In this document: positions 25,225 to 33,839 of the stretch, piece by piece
Layout of the letters: every line of letters begins with the position of its first letter
Position numbering within the stretch: the first letter of the stretch is position 1
Source of the DNA: an uncultured Oscillospiraceae bacterium
GTDB taxonomy: Bacteria > Bacillota > Clostridia > Oscillospirales > Oscillospiraceae
Assembly: GCA_934591635.1 (NCBI GenBank)
Contig: CAKTPI010000003.1
Span: forward strand, 1-64,000
Reading direction: 5' to 3'
DNA: 64,000 bases
Made by a program: the position numbers and the translations under genes
The notes under the pieces: model-generated
The model's input: the letters and a program-made list of their open reading frames with translations, nothing else
Told to the model about the DNA's origin: nothing
Databases searched by the model: none

Positions 25225-25851
25225 GTGGAGGAGTACCTGGTTCCCACCGGATTTGGAGAAGACGAGTTTATCGAAAAGAAATCCCGCTTTATTGGCCGGG
25301 TCTGGCCGGTGGAAACTGAGGAAGAAGCACTTGCCAGAATACAGGAAATGAAAAAGCAGCATTATGATGCGACACACAATTGCTGGGCATATATCATTCA
25401 TGAGGGAGCGGTCCGCTTTTCGGATGATGGAGAACCGGGTGGTACGGCGGGGATGCCGATGCTTCAGGTTTTGCAGCGGGAAGGATTGAGTAACCTTGTG
25501 TGTGTGGTGACGCGGTATTTTGGCGGAGTCCTTTTGGGCGCTGGCGGTTTGGTGCGCGCCTATACCAAAGGAGCAAAAATCGCGGTAGATGCCGCAGGGA
25601 AATCAATAAAACGAGTTTGGGCGGTGCTGTATATTCCTTGTCCGTATTCTTTCTTTGAACGAGTAAAGCTGGAAATAGAGGGTTTTGGCGGAATCCTCCG
25701 CCGCACGGATTTTGGGGCGGAAGTTGAACTGGAGGCCTTATTCCCAGAGGCACAGGTGCAGCCGTTTATTGACAGACTTACGGATATGACCGCCGGAACG
25801 GTTGAAACGATGGAGATGGGCCGGGAGTATCGGGCGTTTCCAATTCATTGA
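25225..25851 (+). CDS. YigZ/IMPACT family protein (UPF0029)
   Basis: A 208-residue protein with the UPF0029 N-terminal domain (KKSRFIGRVWPVETEEEALA, then DDGEPGGTAGMPMLQVL, VTRYFGGVLLGAGGLVRAY) and the small C-terminal YigZ domain. The family is related to the eukaryotic translation regulator IMPACT; the bacterial role is not established. It begins with GTG at 25225; AAAGGAG lies about ten bases upstream, at the end of hflX. Tightly packed between hflX and dgt. Confidence 0.92.
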   Translation: MEEYLVPTGFGEDEFIEKKSRFIGRVWPVETEEEALARIQEMKKQHYDATHNCWAYIIHEGAVRFSDDGEPGGTAGMPMLQVLQREGLSNLVCVVTRYFGGVLLGAGGLVRAYTKGAKIAVDAAGKSIKRVWAVLYIPCPYSFFERVKLEIEGFGGILRRTDFGAEVELEALFPEAQVQPFIDRLTDMTAGTVETMEMGREYRAFPIH

Positions 25852-25865
25852 AGGAGGAACCAGAC

Positions 25866-26879
25866 ATGACTGTCAGAGAGGAACTGGAGTTTCAGGAGCA
25901 CCGTAGACTGAATCCACTTGCAGCCTTTGCGGATAAAAGCTCCGGTCGCCCCCGGCCGGAAGAGTTGTCCGAGGACGATGTGCGCACCTGCTTTCAGCGG
26001 GACAATGACCGTATTGTGCATAGCAAGGCTTTTCGGCGCCTGATGCACAAAACTCAGGTTTTTCTCCGCCCCGAGGGGGATCATTACCGTACCCGTATGA
26101 CTCACACGCTGGAGGTTACCCGGATTGCCCGCACTATGACCCGCGCTCTGGGCCTGAATGAGGACTTGGCAGAGGCAATTGCCATGGGCCATGATTTGGG
26201 ACACACCCCATTTGGTCATGCGGGAGAAGCGGCGTTGACGGTCTGCCTGGGGAAGCCTTTCCGGCACAATGAGCAGAGCTTGCGAGTGGTGGATTATCTG
26301 GAAAAGGACGGTATGGGCCTGAACCTCACCAATGAGGTCCGGATGGGAATCCTTGGTCACACTGGTGACTATATTCCGAAAACACTGGAAGGGCAAATCG
26401 TCCGCCGGTCCGACCAGATTGCCTATGTGAACCATGATATTGACGATGCAATTCGCGCGGGGATTCTCAGTGAAGGTGACCTGCCAAAGAATATTGTGGA
26501 AATTCTGGGAGATTCCCACAAAACACGAATTAACACGCTGGTATGTGACCTGATTTTTACATCCAGAGAAGCGGGGGCAATATGCCTGACTCCTACTGTT
26601 GATAAAGCACTGAAGGATTTACGCAGCTTTATGTTTGACCATGTTTACCGTAATCCGGTGGCGAAGGGAGAGGAAAGCAAAGCGAAGGCAATGCTCCAGT
26701 GCCTTTTTGAATACTATATCGACCATCCGGAGGCACTCCCGGCTGACTTTCAGCCCCAACTTAGCTTTGACGGGATGGAGCGAACGGTGTGCGACTATAT
26801 TGCGGGCATGACAGATAATTATGCAGTGAATAAATTCAACGAGATTTTTGTCCCCGCAGGGTGGAATATTCGGGGATAA
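25866..26879 (+). CDS. dgt: Deoxyguanosinetriphosphate triphosphohydrolase-like HD protein
   Basis: Hydrolyses dNTPs to deoxynucleoside and triphosphate, controlling dNTP pools. The 337-residue protein has the HD metal site (RMTHTLEVTRIART, then GHDLGHTPFGHAGE with the HD pair) and DQIAYVNHDIDD. ATG at 25866 is chosen because AAGGAGG precedes it; an in-frame ATG at 25848 is upstream of that site. Cotranscribed with yigZ and dnaG. Confidence 0.93.
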   Translation: MTVREELEFQEHRRLNPLAAFADKSSGRPRPEELSEDDVRTCFQRDNDRIVHSKAFRRLMHKTQVFLRPEGDHYRTRMTHTLEVTRIARTMTRALGLNEDLAEAIAMGHDLGHTPFGHAGEAALTVCLGKPFRHNEQSLRVVDYLEKDGMGLNLTNEVRMGILGHTGDYIPKTLEGQIVRRSDQIAYVNHDIDDAIRAGILSEGDLPKNIVEILGDSHKTRINTLVCDLIFTSREAGAICLTPTVDKALKDLRSFMFDHVYRNPVAKGEESKAKAMLQCLFEYYIDHPEALPADFQPQLSFDGMERTVCDYIAGMTDNYAVNKFNEIFVPAGWNIRG

Positions 26880-26881
26880 TG

Positions 26882-26890
26882 TGATACAAT
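26882..26890 (+). promoter_or_regulatory. Possible extended -10 promoter before dnaG
   Basis: TG-A-TACAAT fits an extended -10 element (TGnTATAAT) in the 35-base gap between dgt and dnaG. No convincing -35 box is seen. It could give dnaG and the sigma-like genes extra transcription. Confidence 0.35.
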
Positions 26891-26914
26891 ACCGAGATGA
26901 GAGGAGGCAAAACC

Positions 26915-28663
26915 GTGGCTTTTCCACCGTCATTTTTAGCGGAGCTGGCTGCACGCAATCCAATTGAAGAGGTTGTGGGGCAGTATGTAAACTTGCGCCG
27001 GTCAGGCTCTAATTTATTTGGCTTGTGCCCCTTTCACGGAGAAAAGACAGCCTCCTTTTCTGTTGCGCCGGATAAAGGCATTTTCTACTGTTTCGGCTGC
27101 CACAAGGGAGGTAGCGTCATCAACTTTGAAATGGAGATTGAGGGCCTGAGCTACCCGGATGCTGTACGTGCGCTGGCAAAGCGGGTCGGTATGGAGGTGC
27201 CGGAGGACGAGCAATACCAGAACCGCTATCGGCAACAGGAACGCTTGTGGGCACTCTCGAAGGAGGCGGCTCGTTTTTTCCATGCGCAGCTCTATGCCCC
27301 TGCCGGGGCGGAGGGATTGGCATATGCTCAGAAGCGTGGTATTTCAAAGGCTACCTTGACAAAATTTGGTATCGGCTTTGCTCCTGATTCCTGGTCTGCT
27401 CTGTGTGATGCAATGCGGGAAAAGGGATATACAGAGGAGGAACTGAAAGAATCCGGGCTTGTGTCTGTTTCACAGAAAAACGGACACATTTATGACCGTT
27501 TTCGGAACCGGTTGATGTTTCCAATCATTGACATCCGGGGCAATGTGATTGGCTTTGGCGGCCGGGTGATGGATAATGCCACACCAAAATACTTAAACTC
27601 TCCGGAGACGATTATTTTTAACAAACGGAGGAACTTGTTCGCCCTGAATCTCGCAAAAAAAACAAAGCTGGGGTACATGATTTTGGTGGAGGGGTATATG
27701 GATGCAGTCGCACTGCATCAGTATGGCTTTGATTGCGCGGTTGCCTCGCTTGGAACATCCTTGACAGAGGAACATGCGACGCTCTTGTCCCGTTATACAG
27801 AGCAGGTAATGCTGATTTATGACGGGGACGAAGCGGGCCAGAATGCCACGAAACGAGCCATTCCCATGTTGGAAAAGGCCGGACTCCAGGTGAAGGTTCT
27901 GCAAATGCGGGATGCAAAGGATCCCGATGAATTTCTGAAAAAGTTTGGCGCAGATCGCTTCCGCCTTTTGTTGGAGGAGTCTTCTAACCGCGTGGAATAC
28001 CAGCTGCGTGGAATTCAAAAAAAGTATAATTTGAGCGAAGATGACCAGCGTGTCCAGTTTATTTCAGAGGCGGCAGAATTTATCAGCACTCTAGGAAGTG
28101 CTGTTTCCCGGGAAATCTATGGTGGGCGTGTCGCCGAGGCGGCGGGGATTACACCGGAATCTATGAAGATAGAGGTGGAGAAGGCTTTCCGTCGGAGAGT
28201 CGCCCGTGAGAAAAAGAAACAGGAGCGAATTGACCTGTCACCTGCGATTTCTTTGCAGCCAAAGGATCGGAATATTCGCTACGATAATGTAAAATCCGCT
28301 ATGGCAGAAGAAAATCTGATTGCCATGGTGTTGAAGGAGCCTGCATTGCTGGCCGCATGCAGCAGCTTGACGGTGGATTCGTTTTCTTCTCCTATTTTGG
28401 GACGGGTGTTTGACCAGTTGTGCCAGTCTATGGCAAGGGGGAGTGAACCGTCACTGGCTTCTTTGACGGATTTTACATCGGAGGAAATGGCCCATATTGC
28501 ATCCGTACTTCAGCGGCATGATGGCCCTGTTTCGGAGCAGGCCCTGCAGGACTGCATTCGAACCATCACGGTCGAACACCAAAGCCAAAGTGCTGCTCAG
28601 ACAAACAATGACCTGCTTGCATATCAGCAGCAGTTGCTTGCACGAAAAGGATTTAGAACATGA
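26915..28663 (+). CDS. dnaG: DNA primase
   Basis: Synthesises RNA primers at the replication fork. The 582-residue protein has the N-terminal zinc-binding domain (LCPFHGEKTASFSV and YCFGCHKGG, CHCC ligands), the catalytic core with a Toprim domain (LVEGYMDAVALHQYG and IYDGDEAGQNAT), and a C-terminal helicase-binding region from about residue 440. The start is GTG at 26915 with GAGGAGG seven bases upstream; the in-frame ATG at 26897 precedes that site. Its stop overlaps the next start (ATGA), so translation is coupled to the sigma-factor gene, as in the classical dnaG-rpoD arrangement. Confidence 0.97.
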   Translation: MAFPPSFLAELAARNPIEEVVGQYVNLRRSGSNLFGLCPFHGEKTASFSVAPDKGIFYCFGCHKGGSVINFEMEIEGLSYPDAVRALAKRVGMEVPEDEQYQNRYRQQERLWALSKEAARFFHAQLYAPAGAEGLAYAQKRGISKATLTKFGIGFAPDSWSALCDAMREKGYTEEELKESGLVSVSQKNGHIYDRFRNRLMFPIIDIRGNVIGFGGRVMDNATPKYLNSPETIIFNKRRNLFALNLAKKTKLGYMILVEGYMDAVALHQYGFDCAVASLGTSLTEEHATLLSRYTEQVMLIYDGDEAGQNATKRAIPMLEKAGLQVKVLQMRDAKDPDEFLKKFGADRFRLLLEESSNRVEYQLRGIQKKYNLSEDDQRVQFISEAAEFISTLGSAVSREIYGGRVAEAAGITPESMKIEVEKAFRRRVAREKKKQERIDLSPAISLQPKDRNIRYDNVKSAMAEENLIAMVLKEPALLAACSSLTVDSFSSPILGRVFDQLCQSMARGSEPSLASLTDFTSEEMAHIASVLQRHDGPVSEQALQDCIRTITVEHQSQSAAQTNNDLLAYQQQLLARKGFRT

Positions 28664-29523
28664 CAGATAACGTTGTATCCCCTGCTGACACTGCTACGTT
28701 GGATGATGATATTCACCAATATTTGAATGAAATTCGCAACATTCCCCGACTTACACCGGAAGAAGAGCGAACCCTTGCAAAGCGCTGCGCCGAGGGGGAC
28801 GAAGATGCCATCCGTCAAATGGTGAATGCAAACCTCCGGCTTGTGGTATACATTGCAAAAGAATATGCCGGGCGTGGTGTTTCTCTGATGGACCTGATTC
28901 AGGAGGGGAGCATTGGCCTGTTGGCAGCGGCGCGGAAATTTGACTATACAAAGGATTTCCGCTTTTCGACTTATGCAACCAAATGGATTCGGCAGGGTGT
29001 GACCCGGTGCTTAATGAATAACGCCGGAATCATCCGGGTTCCCTTGCATACCGGTGAAAAAATCCGGAAGCTTCAAGCGGTTCGCAATGCCATGAAACAG
29101 GAGACAGGGGAAGAACCGTCGGTTGAGGATCTGGCAAAAAAGATGAGCTTGTCCACTGCAAAGGTGGAGGAATTACTGAGCCTTTCACCAGACGTTTGCT
29201 CTTTGGACATGCTAACCGGCGACAGTGATACAAGTACCTTGGGTTCCCTGATGGAGGATATTGACGCGGTTCAGCCGCAGGAGGAGCTGGTGCGCCAGGA
29301 ATTGGAAAAAACCATGCAGGAGATGCTCAGTTCCTTGACGGATCGGCAGCAGCAGATTTTGCGCCTCCATTTTGGCTTGGAGGACGGTGTGGAGCATTCG
29401 CTGGAGGAGATTGGCAAGATGTTGGGAATTTCAAAGGAACGAACGCGTCAGATTGAACGCCAGGCGATGGATAAGCTTCAGAAAATGGGTACCAGTTTGG
29501 GATTGGAGGATTTTCTGGAATGA
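28660..29523 (+). CDS. Sigma-70 family RNA polymerase sigma factor (short, dnaG-linked)
   Basis: A 287-residue sigma factor without region 1.1. Region 1.2 begins at DDIHQYLNEIRNIPRLTPEE; region 2 is complete (NLRLVVYIAKEYAGRG, LMDLIQEGSIGLLAAARKFD, FSTYATKWIRQGVTR); regions 3 and 4 follow, with LTDRQQQILRLHFGL and a recognition helix in ISKERTRQIERQAMDKL, ending GLEDFLE. The position behind dnaG is that of rpoD/sigA, but it is shorter than usual (about 370) and the stretch normally RTIRIPVH in housekeeping factors reads GIIRVPLH. One of the paired aromatic residues of region 2.3 (WW in RpoD) is Lys here. It could be the main factor of this lineage or a divergent paralog. Confidence 0.88.
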   Translation: MTDNVVSPADTATLDDDIHQYLNEIRNIPRLTPEEERTLAKRCAEGDEDAIRQMVNANLRLVVYIAKEYAGRGVSLMDLIQEGSIGLLAAARKFDYTKDFRFSTYATKWIRQGVTRCLMNNAGIIRVPLHTGEKIRKLQAVRNAMKQETGEEPSVEDLAKKMSLSTAKVEELLSLSPDVCSLDMLTGDSDTSTLGSLMEDIDAVQPQEELVRQELEKTMQEMLSSLTDRQQQILRLHFGLEDGVEHSLEEIGKMLGISKERTRQIERQAMDKLQKMGTSLGLEDFLE

Positions 29524-30554
29524 ATGATTTCGTTTTTGAACAGGCACCATGGGAAGCATATTTGCGGACCTGCAAGGCGGGGGCTGTTGTCTCTGCGTGG
29601 AATCTAATTTCTATGCTGGAAGATGAAGATGATGACGCGGTGGAGGATGCTTTTTCCATCATCTCCGTCAAAAATCTCAAATTGGACTTCTCGGCCCTGC
29701 CACAGTTGGACGTCGGAAAACAGACCTCGCTTCGGCTTAAGCAGGAAGTGGAGTATGTTCAGAATGGGCTTGTAACAGAGCAGATGGAGGAACATAATCC
29801 ACTGCGTCTGTATTTGGAGGAAATTTCACAGATGTCTGCCGCCGGAGATGAACGTCTTTTGGCCCAGGCACTTTTATCTGGCGATGGGAGCGCAGCGGAA
29901 CGGCTTGCTGCCTTGGGCTTGAGCCGCGTGGTAGAAATTGCGTCGTCCTTGGCGGGCAGAATGGTGTTGCTACTGGATTTGATTCAGGAGGGCAATATTG
30001 GGTTGTGGGAGGCAATACAGAATTATTCCGGCGGTGATTATGCGACTTACCGTGACTGCATGATTCAAAATGCCATGGACAAGGCAATGGTGCTTCAGGC
30101 CAGAAGCTGCGGAATCAGCCAGAAAATGCGGAAGGCTCTGCAAGACTATCGGGAAGCGGACGAATCTTTGCTTTCACAGCTGGGACGCAATCCGACGCTG
30201 GAGGAAATCGCGGTCCGGATGCAGGTTACACCGGAGCAGGCACAGACCATTCAAAAAACACTGTCGGATATTCTTCTGCTCCAGCAAGCGGAAAAGTTGA
30301 CGGAGCCCAAGAAGGAAAATCCGGAGGATGAACTCGCGGTAGAGGATACGGCCTATTTCCAAATGCGGCAGCGGATTAGTGACTTGCTGTCTGATCTGAA
30401 TGATCAGGATGCCCAGATTCTCTCTATGCGGTTTGGCCTTGACAAGGGGCTGCCGATGAGTGCGGAAGAGGTCGGAAAGGCATTGGGCCTTACAACAACC
30501 CAGGTTTCCCGGCGAGAGGCCGCAGCACTTGCAATGCTGCGGGCAGATAAATAA
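29520..30554 (+). CDS. Divergent sigma-70-like protein with degenerate region 2
   Basis: A 344-residue protein overlapping the preceding sigma gene by four bases (ATGA). An acidic N-terminal part (about 1-90, with DEDDDAVEDAF) precedes a region-1.2-like NPLRLYLEEISQM. Region 2.1-2.2 is recognisable (LLLDLIQEGNIGLWEAIQNY), but where a true factor has FSTYATWWIRQ this one has YATYRDCMIQNAM, with no tryptophans and no DNA-melting residues. Regions 3 and 4 persist (LGRNPTLEEIAVRMQVTPEQ, LNDQDAQILSMRFGLDKGL, MSAEEVGKALGLTTTQVSRR). It probably contacts RNA polymerase but may not open promoters alone. Role unknown. Confidence 0.8.
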   Translation: MNDFVFEQAPWEAYLRTCKAGAVVSAWNLISMLEDEDDDAVEDAFSIISVKNLKLDFSALPQLDVGKQTSLRLKQEVEYVQNGLVTEQMEEHNPLRLYLEEISQMSAAGDERLLAQALLSGDGSAAERLAALGLSRVVEIASSLAGRMVLLLDLIQEGNIGLWEAIQNYSGGDYATYRDCMIQNAMDKAMVLQARSCGISQKMRKALQDYREADESLLSQLGRNPTLEEIAVRMQVTPEQAQTIQKTLSDILLLQQAEKLTEPKKENPEDELAVEDTAYFQMRQRISDLLSDLNDQDAQILSMRFGLDKGLPMSAEEVGKALGLTTTQVSRREAAALAMLRADK

Positions 30555-30564
30555 GGAGAAGAGG

Positions 30565-31248
30565 ATGGATGGAATGAAGAAAATCTCTGTTGCGATTGAT
30601 GGACCCGCCGGCGCCGGAAAGAGTACCATCGCCCGTCGGCTTGCTCAGGAACTGGGCTATCGCTACGTGGACACCGGGGCAATCTATCGAACGGTTGCCT
30701 ACTTCATGGACTTGTGGGGCGTAAGCCCTAAGGACGTGGATGCGGTTAATCGGTATATTGATGAACTCACCGTCAAAATTCAATATGCTGACGATGGGGT
30801 GCAGCACATGCTGATGAATGGCATGGATGTTACAGATGACATCCGTACCCCGGAAATTTCCCAAAAGGCGAGCCTTATCTCTGCTCACGCATGCGTGCGG
30901 GAAATGCTGCTGGATATGCAGCGGGAGATTGCGGAGCAATATAATGTTATTATGGATGGTCGGGATATTGGAACGGTGGTTCTTCCCAAAGCAACTGTGA
31001 AGATTTTTCTTACCGCTTCAGCAGAGATACGTGCGAAACGCCGCTGCGATGAGCTAAATGCCAAGGGACAGAAGGTGGATTACGGGAAGATTCTGAAAGA
31101 AATACAGCAGCGGGATTACCAGGATACCCATCGGGAGATTGCACCGCTGAAATTGGCCAGGGACAGTATTAAAGTAGATACTTCGGATTTGGGGATCGAT
31201 GAAGTGGTGGCAAAAATCAAAGAGATCATTCTTCAGAAGGTTCAGTAA
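30565..31248 (+). CDS. cmk: Cytidylate kinase
   Basis: Phosphorylates CMP and dCMP. The 227-residue protein has the P-loop GPAGAGKST, the substrate motif GRDIGTVVLP and RDYQDTHREIAPLKLA. The ATG at 30565 lies six bases after AAGGAG; a second ATG at 30574 is possible (MKKISVAIDGPAGAGK). An open frame reaching back to 30460 overlaps the sigma-like gene and is rejected. In the cmk-ispH-rpsA order common in Clostridia; its stop shares a base with the next start. Confidence 0.96.
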   Translation: MDGMKKISVAIDGPAGAGKSTIARRLAQELGYRYVDTGAIYRTVAYFMDLWGVSPKDVDAVNRYIDELTVKIQYADDGVQHMLMNGMDVTDDIRTPEISQKASLISAHACVREMLLDMQREIAEQYNVIMDGRDIGTVVLPKATVKIFLTASAEIRAKRRCDELNAKGQKVDYGKILKEIQQRDYQDTHREIAPLKLARDSIKVDTSDLGIDEVVAKIKEIILQKVQ

Positions 31249-33185
31249 TGGGTGTAACGGTTGCAAAAAGCGCTGGTTTTTGCTTTGGAGTCAGCCGGGC
31301 GGTGGAATTGGTTGAAACCGCGGCCATGCAGGGAAAGCGGACACTGACGCTGGGGCCGATCATTCATAACCGGCATGTGGTGGAGCACTTTCAAAAAATG
31401 GGGGTTCATGTAATCGAGCAGCCGGAAGAGGCAGGCCCTGAAGATACTGTGATCATACGGTCCCATGGCGTGAGCCGTTCGGTTTATCAACGCCTTGAGC
31501 AAACCGGAGCTGAAATAATTGACGCAACCTGTCCGTTTGTGAAGCGTATTCATAAATTAGTCTCTCAGGCAGAGATGGAAGGTAAATTTCCTGTTATCAT
31601 TGGCACACCGACCCATCCGGAGGTTGAGGGAATTGCCGGATGGTGCGGCCAGTGCAAGGTGTTTGCAGATGCAGAGTCTCTGGAAAAATGGACAGCTGAT
31701 GAGTCTGTGAGCAGGGATTTGCCAGTTTGTATGGTTTCACAGACCACGTCCACAGAATTTTTGTGGAAAAAATGCGTCCAAATTGCAAAAAAACAGTTTA
31801 CTTACTTGCAAACATTTGATACAATATGTAGAGCAACAGAGTGTAGGCAAAGGGAAGCATCCGAACTCAGTCAAAGATGTGGAGCAATGGTCGTTGTAGG
31901 AGATCTCAAAAGTTCCAACACGGGCCGTCTTGCGATGATTTGCCGGGAGCACTGCAGCAAGGTCTTTCTGGTGGATAATGCCAGTGAGCTTGATCCATGG
32001 GACTTCTGCGGGGTATCTGATGTTGGAATCACTGCTGGTGCGTCGACACCGGCGTGGATTATAAAGGAGGTCAACAAGACTATGAGCGAAATTACCAATG
32101 TTGAGGCTGTACAGGAGGAGAACTTTGCCGAGCTTCTCGAGCAGTCCATCAAAACTTTAAATACAGGAGATAAGGTTGTCGGAACCGTTACCGGAATCGG
32201 TAATACCGAGGTTCAGGTTGATCTGGGCACCAAGCATGCTGGTTACATTCCTTATGACGAAGTCAGCACTGATTCTTCTGTTAAGCCGGAGGATGTGCTG
32301 AAGGTTGGCGATGAGATCGAGGTTTTTGTCGTTCGCGTCAACGATCAGGAGGGCACTGTACAGCTGTCCAAGAAGAAGCTGGATGGCCTGAAGGTGTGGG
32401 ATGATATGGCAAAGTATGTGGAGGACAAGACCACAATCGATGCTGTGATCACAGAAGAGAACAAGGGCGGCCTGGTTGCCAATGTTAAGGGTGTCCGCGT
32501 GTTTATTCCTGCTTCTCAGTCCGGCGTTGCCAAAGGCGGCGATATGGCTGCTATGGTTGGCAAGCATGTTCAGTTGAAGATTACGGAGGTCAATCGTGCC
32601 CGCCGCCGTGCCATTGGCTCTATCCGCGCTGTTACTTCCGAGCAGCGTAAGGCCGCTCAGGAGAAAATCTGGAGTGAGATCGAGGTCGGCAAGAAGTACC
32701 ATGGCACTGTGAAGTCCCTGACTTCCTATGGCGCTTTCGTGGATATTGGCGGCGTGGATGGTATGGTTCATGTTTCTGAATTGAGCTGGAACCGTATCAA
32801 GACTCCTGCTGATGTTGTGAAGGTTGGCGATGAAATTGATGTTTACGTCATTTCCTTTGACCCTGAGAAGCATAAGATTTCTCTGGGTTACAAGACTGAT
32901 GAGATGAACCCCTGGAATCAGTTTATGAGCAAGTACAGCGTTGGCGACGTGGTCGAGGCTAAGATCGTGAAGCTGATGACCTTTGGTGCATTTGCTGAGA
33001 TCCTGCCTGGCGTGGATGGCCTGATCCACATTTCTCAGATTTCTGATCGTCGTATCGGCAAGCCGGAAGATGTTTTGTCTGAAGGCCAGGTTGTCCAGGT
33101 CAAGATCACTGACATTGCCGAAAATAAGCGCATTTCTCTGTCCATTCGCGCTCTGCTGGAGCAGAACCCCGAGGATGCCGAGTAA
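31248..33185 (+). CDS. ispH: Fused 4-hydroxy-3-methylbut-2-enyl diphosphate reductase and ribosomal protein S1
   Basis: A 645-residue bifunctional protein. Residues 1 to about 280 are IspH, the [4Fe-4S] enzyme that makes IPP and DMAPP; the three cluster cysteines lie in SAGFCFGVSRAV, IDATCPFV and FDTICRATECRQ. From about 300 there are four S1 RNA-binding domains (near 304-373, 390-455, 478-550 and 563-638; e.g. GTVKSLTSYGAFVDIGGVDG). This fusion is known in Clostridia. Codon use shifts to a highly expressed pattern in the S1 part. An in-frame ATG at 32082 has AAAGGAGG 11 bases before it and a candidate promoter at 31797-31825, so free S1 may also be made. Translation is coupled to cmk. Confidence 0.95.
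   Translation: MGVTVAKSAGFCFGVSRAVELVETAAMQGKRTLTLGPIIHNRHVVEHFQKMGVHVIEQPEEAGPEDTVIIRSHGVSRSVYQRLEQTGAEIIDATCPFVKRIHKLVSQAEMEGKFPVIIGTPTHPEVEGIAGWCGQCKVFADAESLEKWTADESVSRDLPVCMVSQTTSTEFLWKKCVQIAKKQFTYLQTFDTICRATECRQREASELSQRCGAMVVVGDLKSSNTGRLAMICREHCSKVFLVDNASELDPWDFCGVSDVGITAGASTPAWIIKEVNKTMSEITNVEAVQEENFAELLEQSIKTLNTGDKVVGTVTGIGNTEVQVDLGTKHAGYIPYDEVSTDSSVKPEDVLKVGDEIEVFVVRVNDQEGTVQLSKKKLDGLKVWDDMAKYVEDKTTIDAVITEENKGGLVANVKGVRVFIPASQSGVAKGGDMAAMVGKHVQLKITEVNRARRRAIGSIRAVTSEQRKAAQEKIWSEIEVGKKYHGTVKSLTSYGAFVDIGGVDGMVHVSELSWNRIKTPADVVKVGDEIDVYVISFDPEKHKISLGYKTDEMNPWNQFMSKYSVGDVVEAKIVKLMTFGAFAEILPGVDGLIHISQISDRRIGKPEDVLSEGQVVQVKITDIAENKRISLSIRALLEQNPEDAE
31797..31825 (+). promoter_or_regulatory. 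Candidate internal promoter for the S1 part
   Basis: TTTACT (31797-31802), 17 bases, TACAAT (31820-31825) inside the IspH part of the fusion, about 255 bases before the internal S1 start. Confidence 0.4.
32063..32084 (+). promoter_or_regulatory. Internal ribosome-binding site and start for free S1
   Basis: AAAGGAGG (32063-32070) is followed after 11 bases by ATG 32082-32084, in frame with the fusion. The product, starting MSEITNVEAVQEENF, would be a 367-residue four-domain S1 protein. Confidence 0.6.
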
Positions 33186-33199
33186 TAAGCTTTCGTAAG

Positions 33200-33235
33200 A
33201 TACCGGGGCAGTTTGATGCTGTCCCGGTATTTTTA
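33200..33235 (+). terminator. Terminator of the hflX-rpsA operon
   Basis: ATACCGGGGCAG (33200-33211) pairs with CTGTCCCGGTAT (33219-33230, one G-T pair) and is followed by TTTT. Confidence 0.88.
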
Positions 33236-33267
33236 AGAAAAATCTTTTGAGAAAGAAGGATAACATT

Positions 33268-33549
33268 GTGGTAAAGCATATTGTTCTGTATAATCTGAAA
33301 GCCGGAGTAGAGAAGGAGTCTACCATAAGGATGATTGCTTCTGTATTGGAGCCGCTGGTTGGTAAAATTCCCGGGCTGCTTCACTTAGAAATTCGTCAGG
33401 CCTACAATGGTATGGATTACGCATTGTACTCGGAATTTGAGAGCAAGGAAGCACTGGAAGCTTATGCGGTGCATCCCCTTCATCAGGAGGCAAAGACCCA
33501 TTTTTTCCACTTGCTGGATTCACGCGTAGCTGCGGATTATGAGGTGTAA
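33268..33549 (+). CDS. Dabb family (stress-responsive A/B barrel) protein
   Basis: A 93-residue protein matching the dimeric alpha-beta barrel family: VVKHIVLYNLK at the start, LLHLEIRQ and the typical YALYSEFESKEALEAYAVHPLHQEA. The start is GTG at 33268, with AAGAAGGA seven bases upstream; the longer frame from 33247 lies before that site. Family members range from stress proteins to small-molecule enzymes, so no reaction is assigned. Same strand and close to the ACT protein gene. Confidence 0.85.
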   Translation: MVKHIVLYNLKAGVEKESTIRMIASVLEPLVGKIPGLLHLEIRQAYNGMDYALYSEFESKEALEAYAVHPLHQEAKTHFFHLLDSRVAADYEV

Positions 33550-33560
33550 GGAGTAGAGAT

Positions 33561-33830
33561 ATGAAAGCAATTGTCACAGTTGTTGGCAAGGATCGGGTGG
33601 GAATCATTGCGTCTGTATGCACCAAACTTGCCACCTTTAACGTGAACGTTTTGGATATCAGTCAGACGGTAATGCAGGGATATTTCACGATGATGATGGC
33701 AACGGATATTTCTGCCTGTAATATTCCGGTTGCAGAGCTTGCAAAGCAGATGGAACAGGCGGGGCAGGATATGGGCCTTTCTGTCCACGTCCAGCGGGAA
33801 GATATTTTCCAGGCAATGCATCGGATTTGA
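33561..33830 (+). CDS. ACT domain protein, UPF0237
   Basis: An 89-residue single-ACT protein (MKAIVTVVGKDRVGIIASVC, then NVNVLDISQTVMQGYFTMMM). ACT domains bind amino acids or other small ligands. UPF0237 genes are almost always placed just before a UPF0210 gene, as here with nine bases between, which points to a joint function: sensor plus enzyme-like partner. GGAGTAGAGAT precedes the ATG. Confidence 0.93.
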   Translation: MKAIVTVVGKDRVGIIASVCTKLATFNVNVLDISQTVMQGYFTMMMATDISACNIPVAELAKQMEQAGQDMGLSVHVQREDIFQAMHRI

Positions 33831-33839
33831 GGTAGGGTA

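Noticed and set aside
32157..33326. A 389-codon minus-strand frame across the S1 domains
   Set aside because: Mirror of the strongly biased S1 codons; it crosses the operon terminator.
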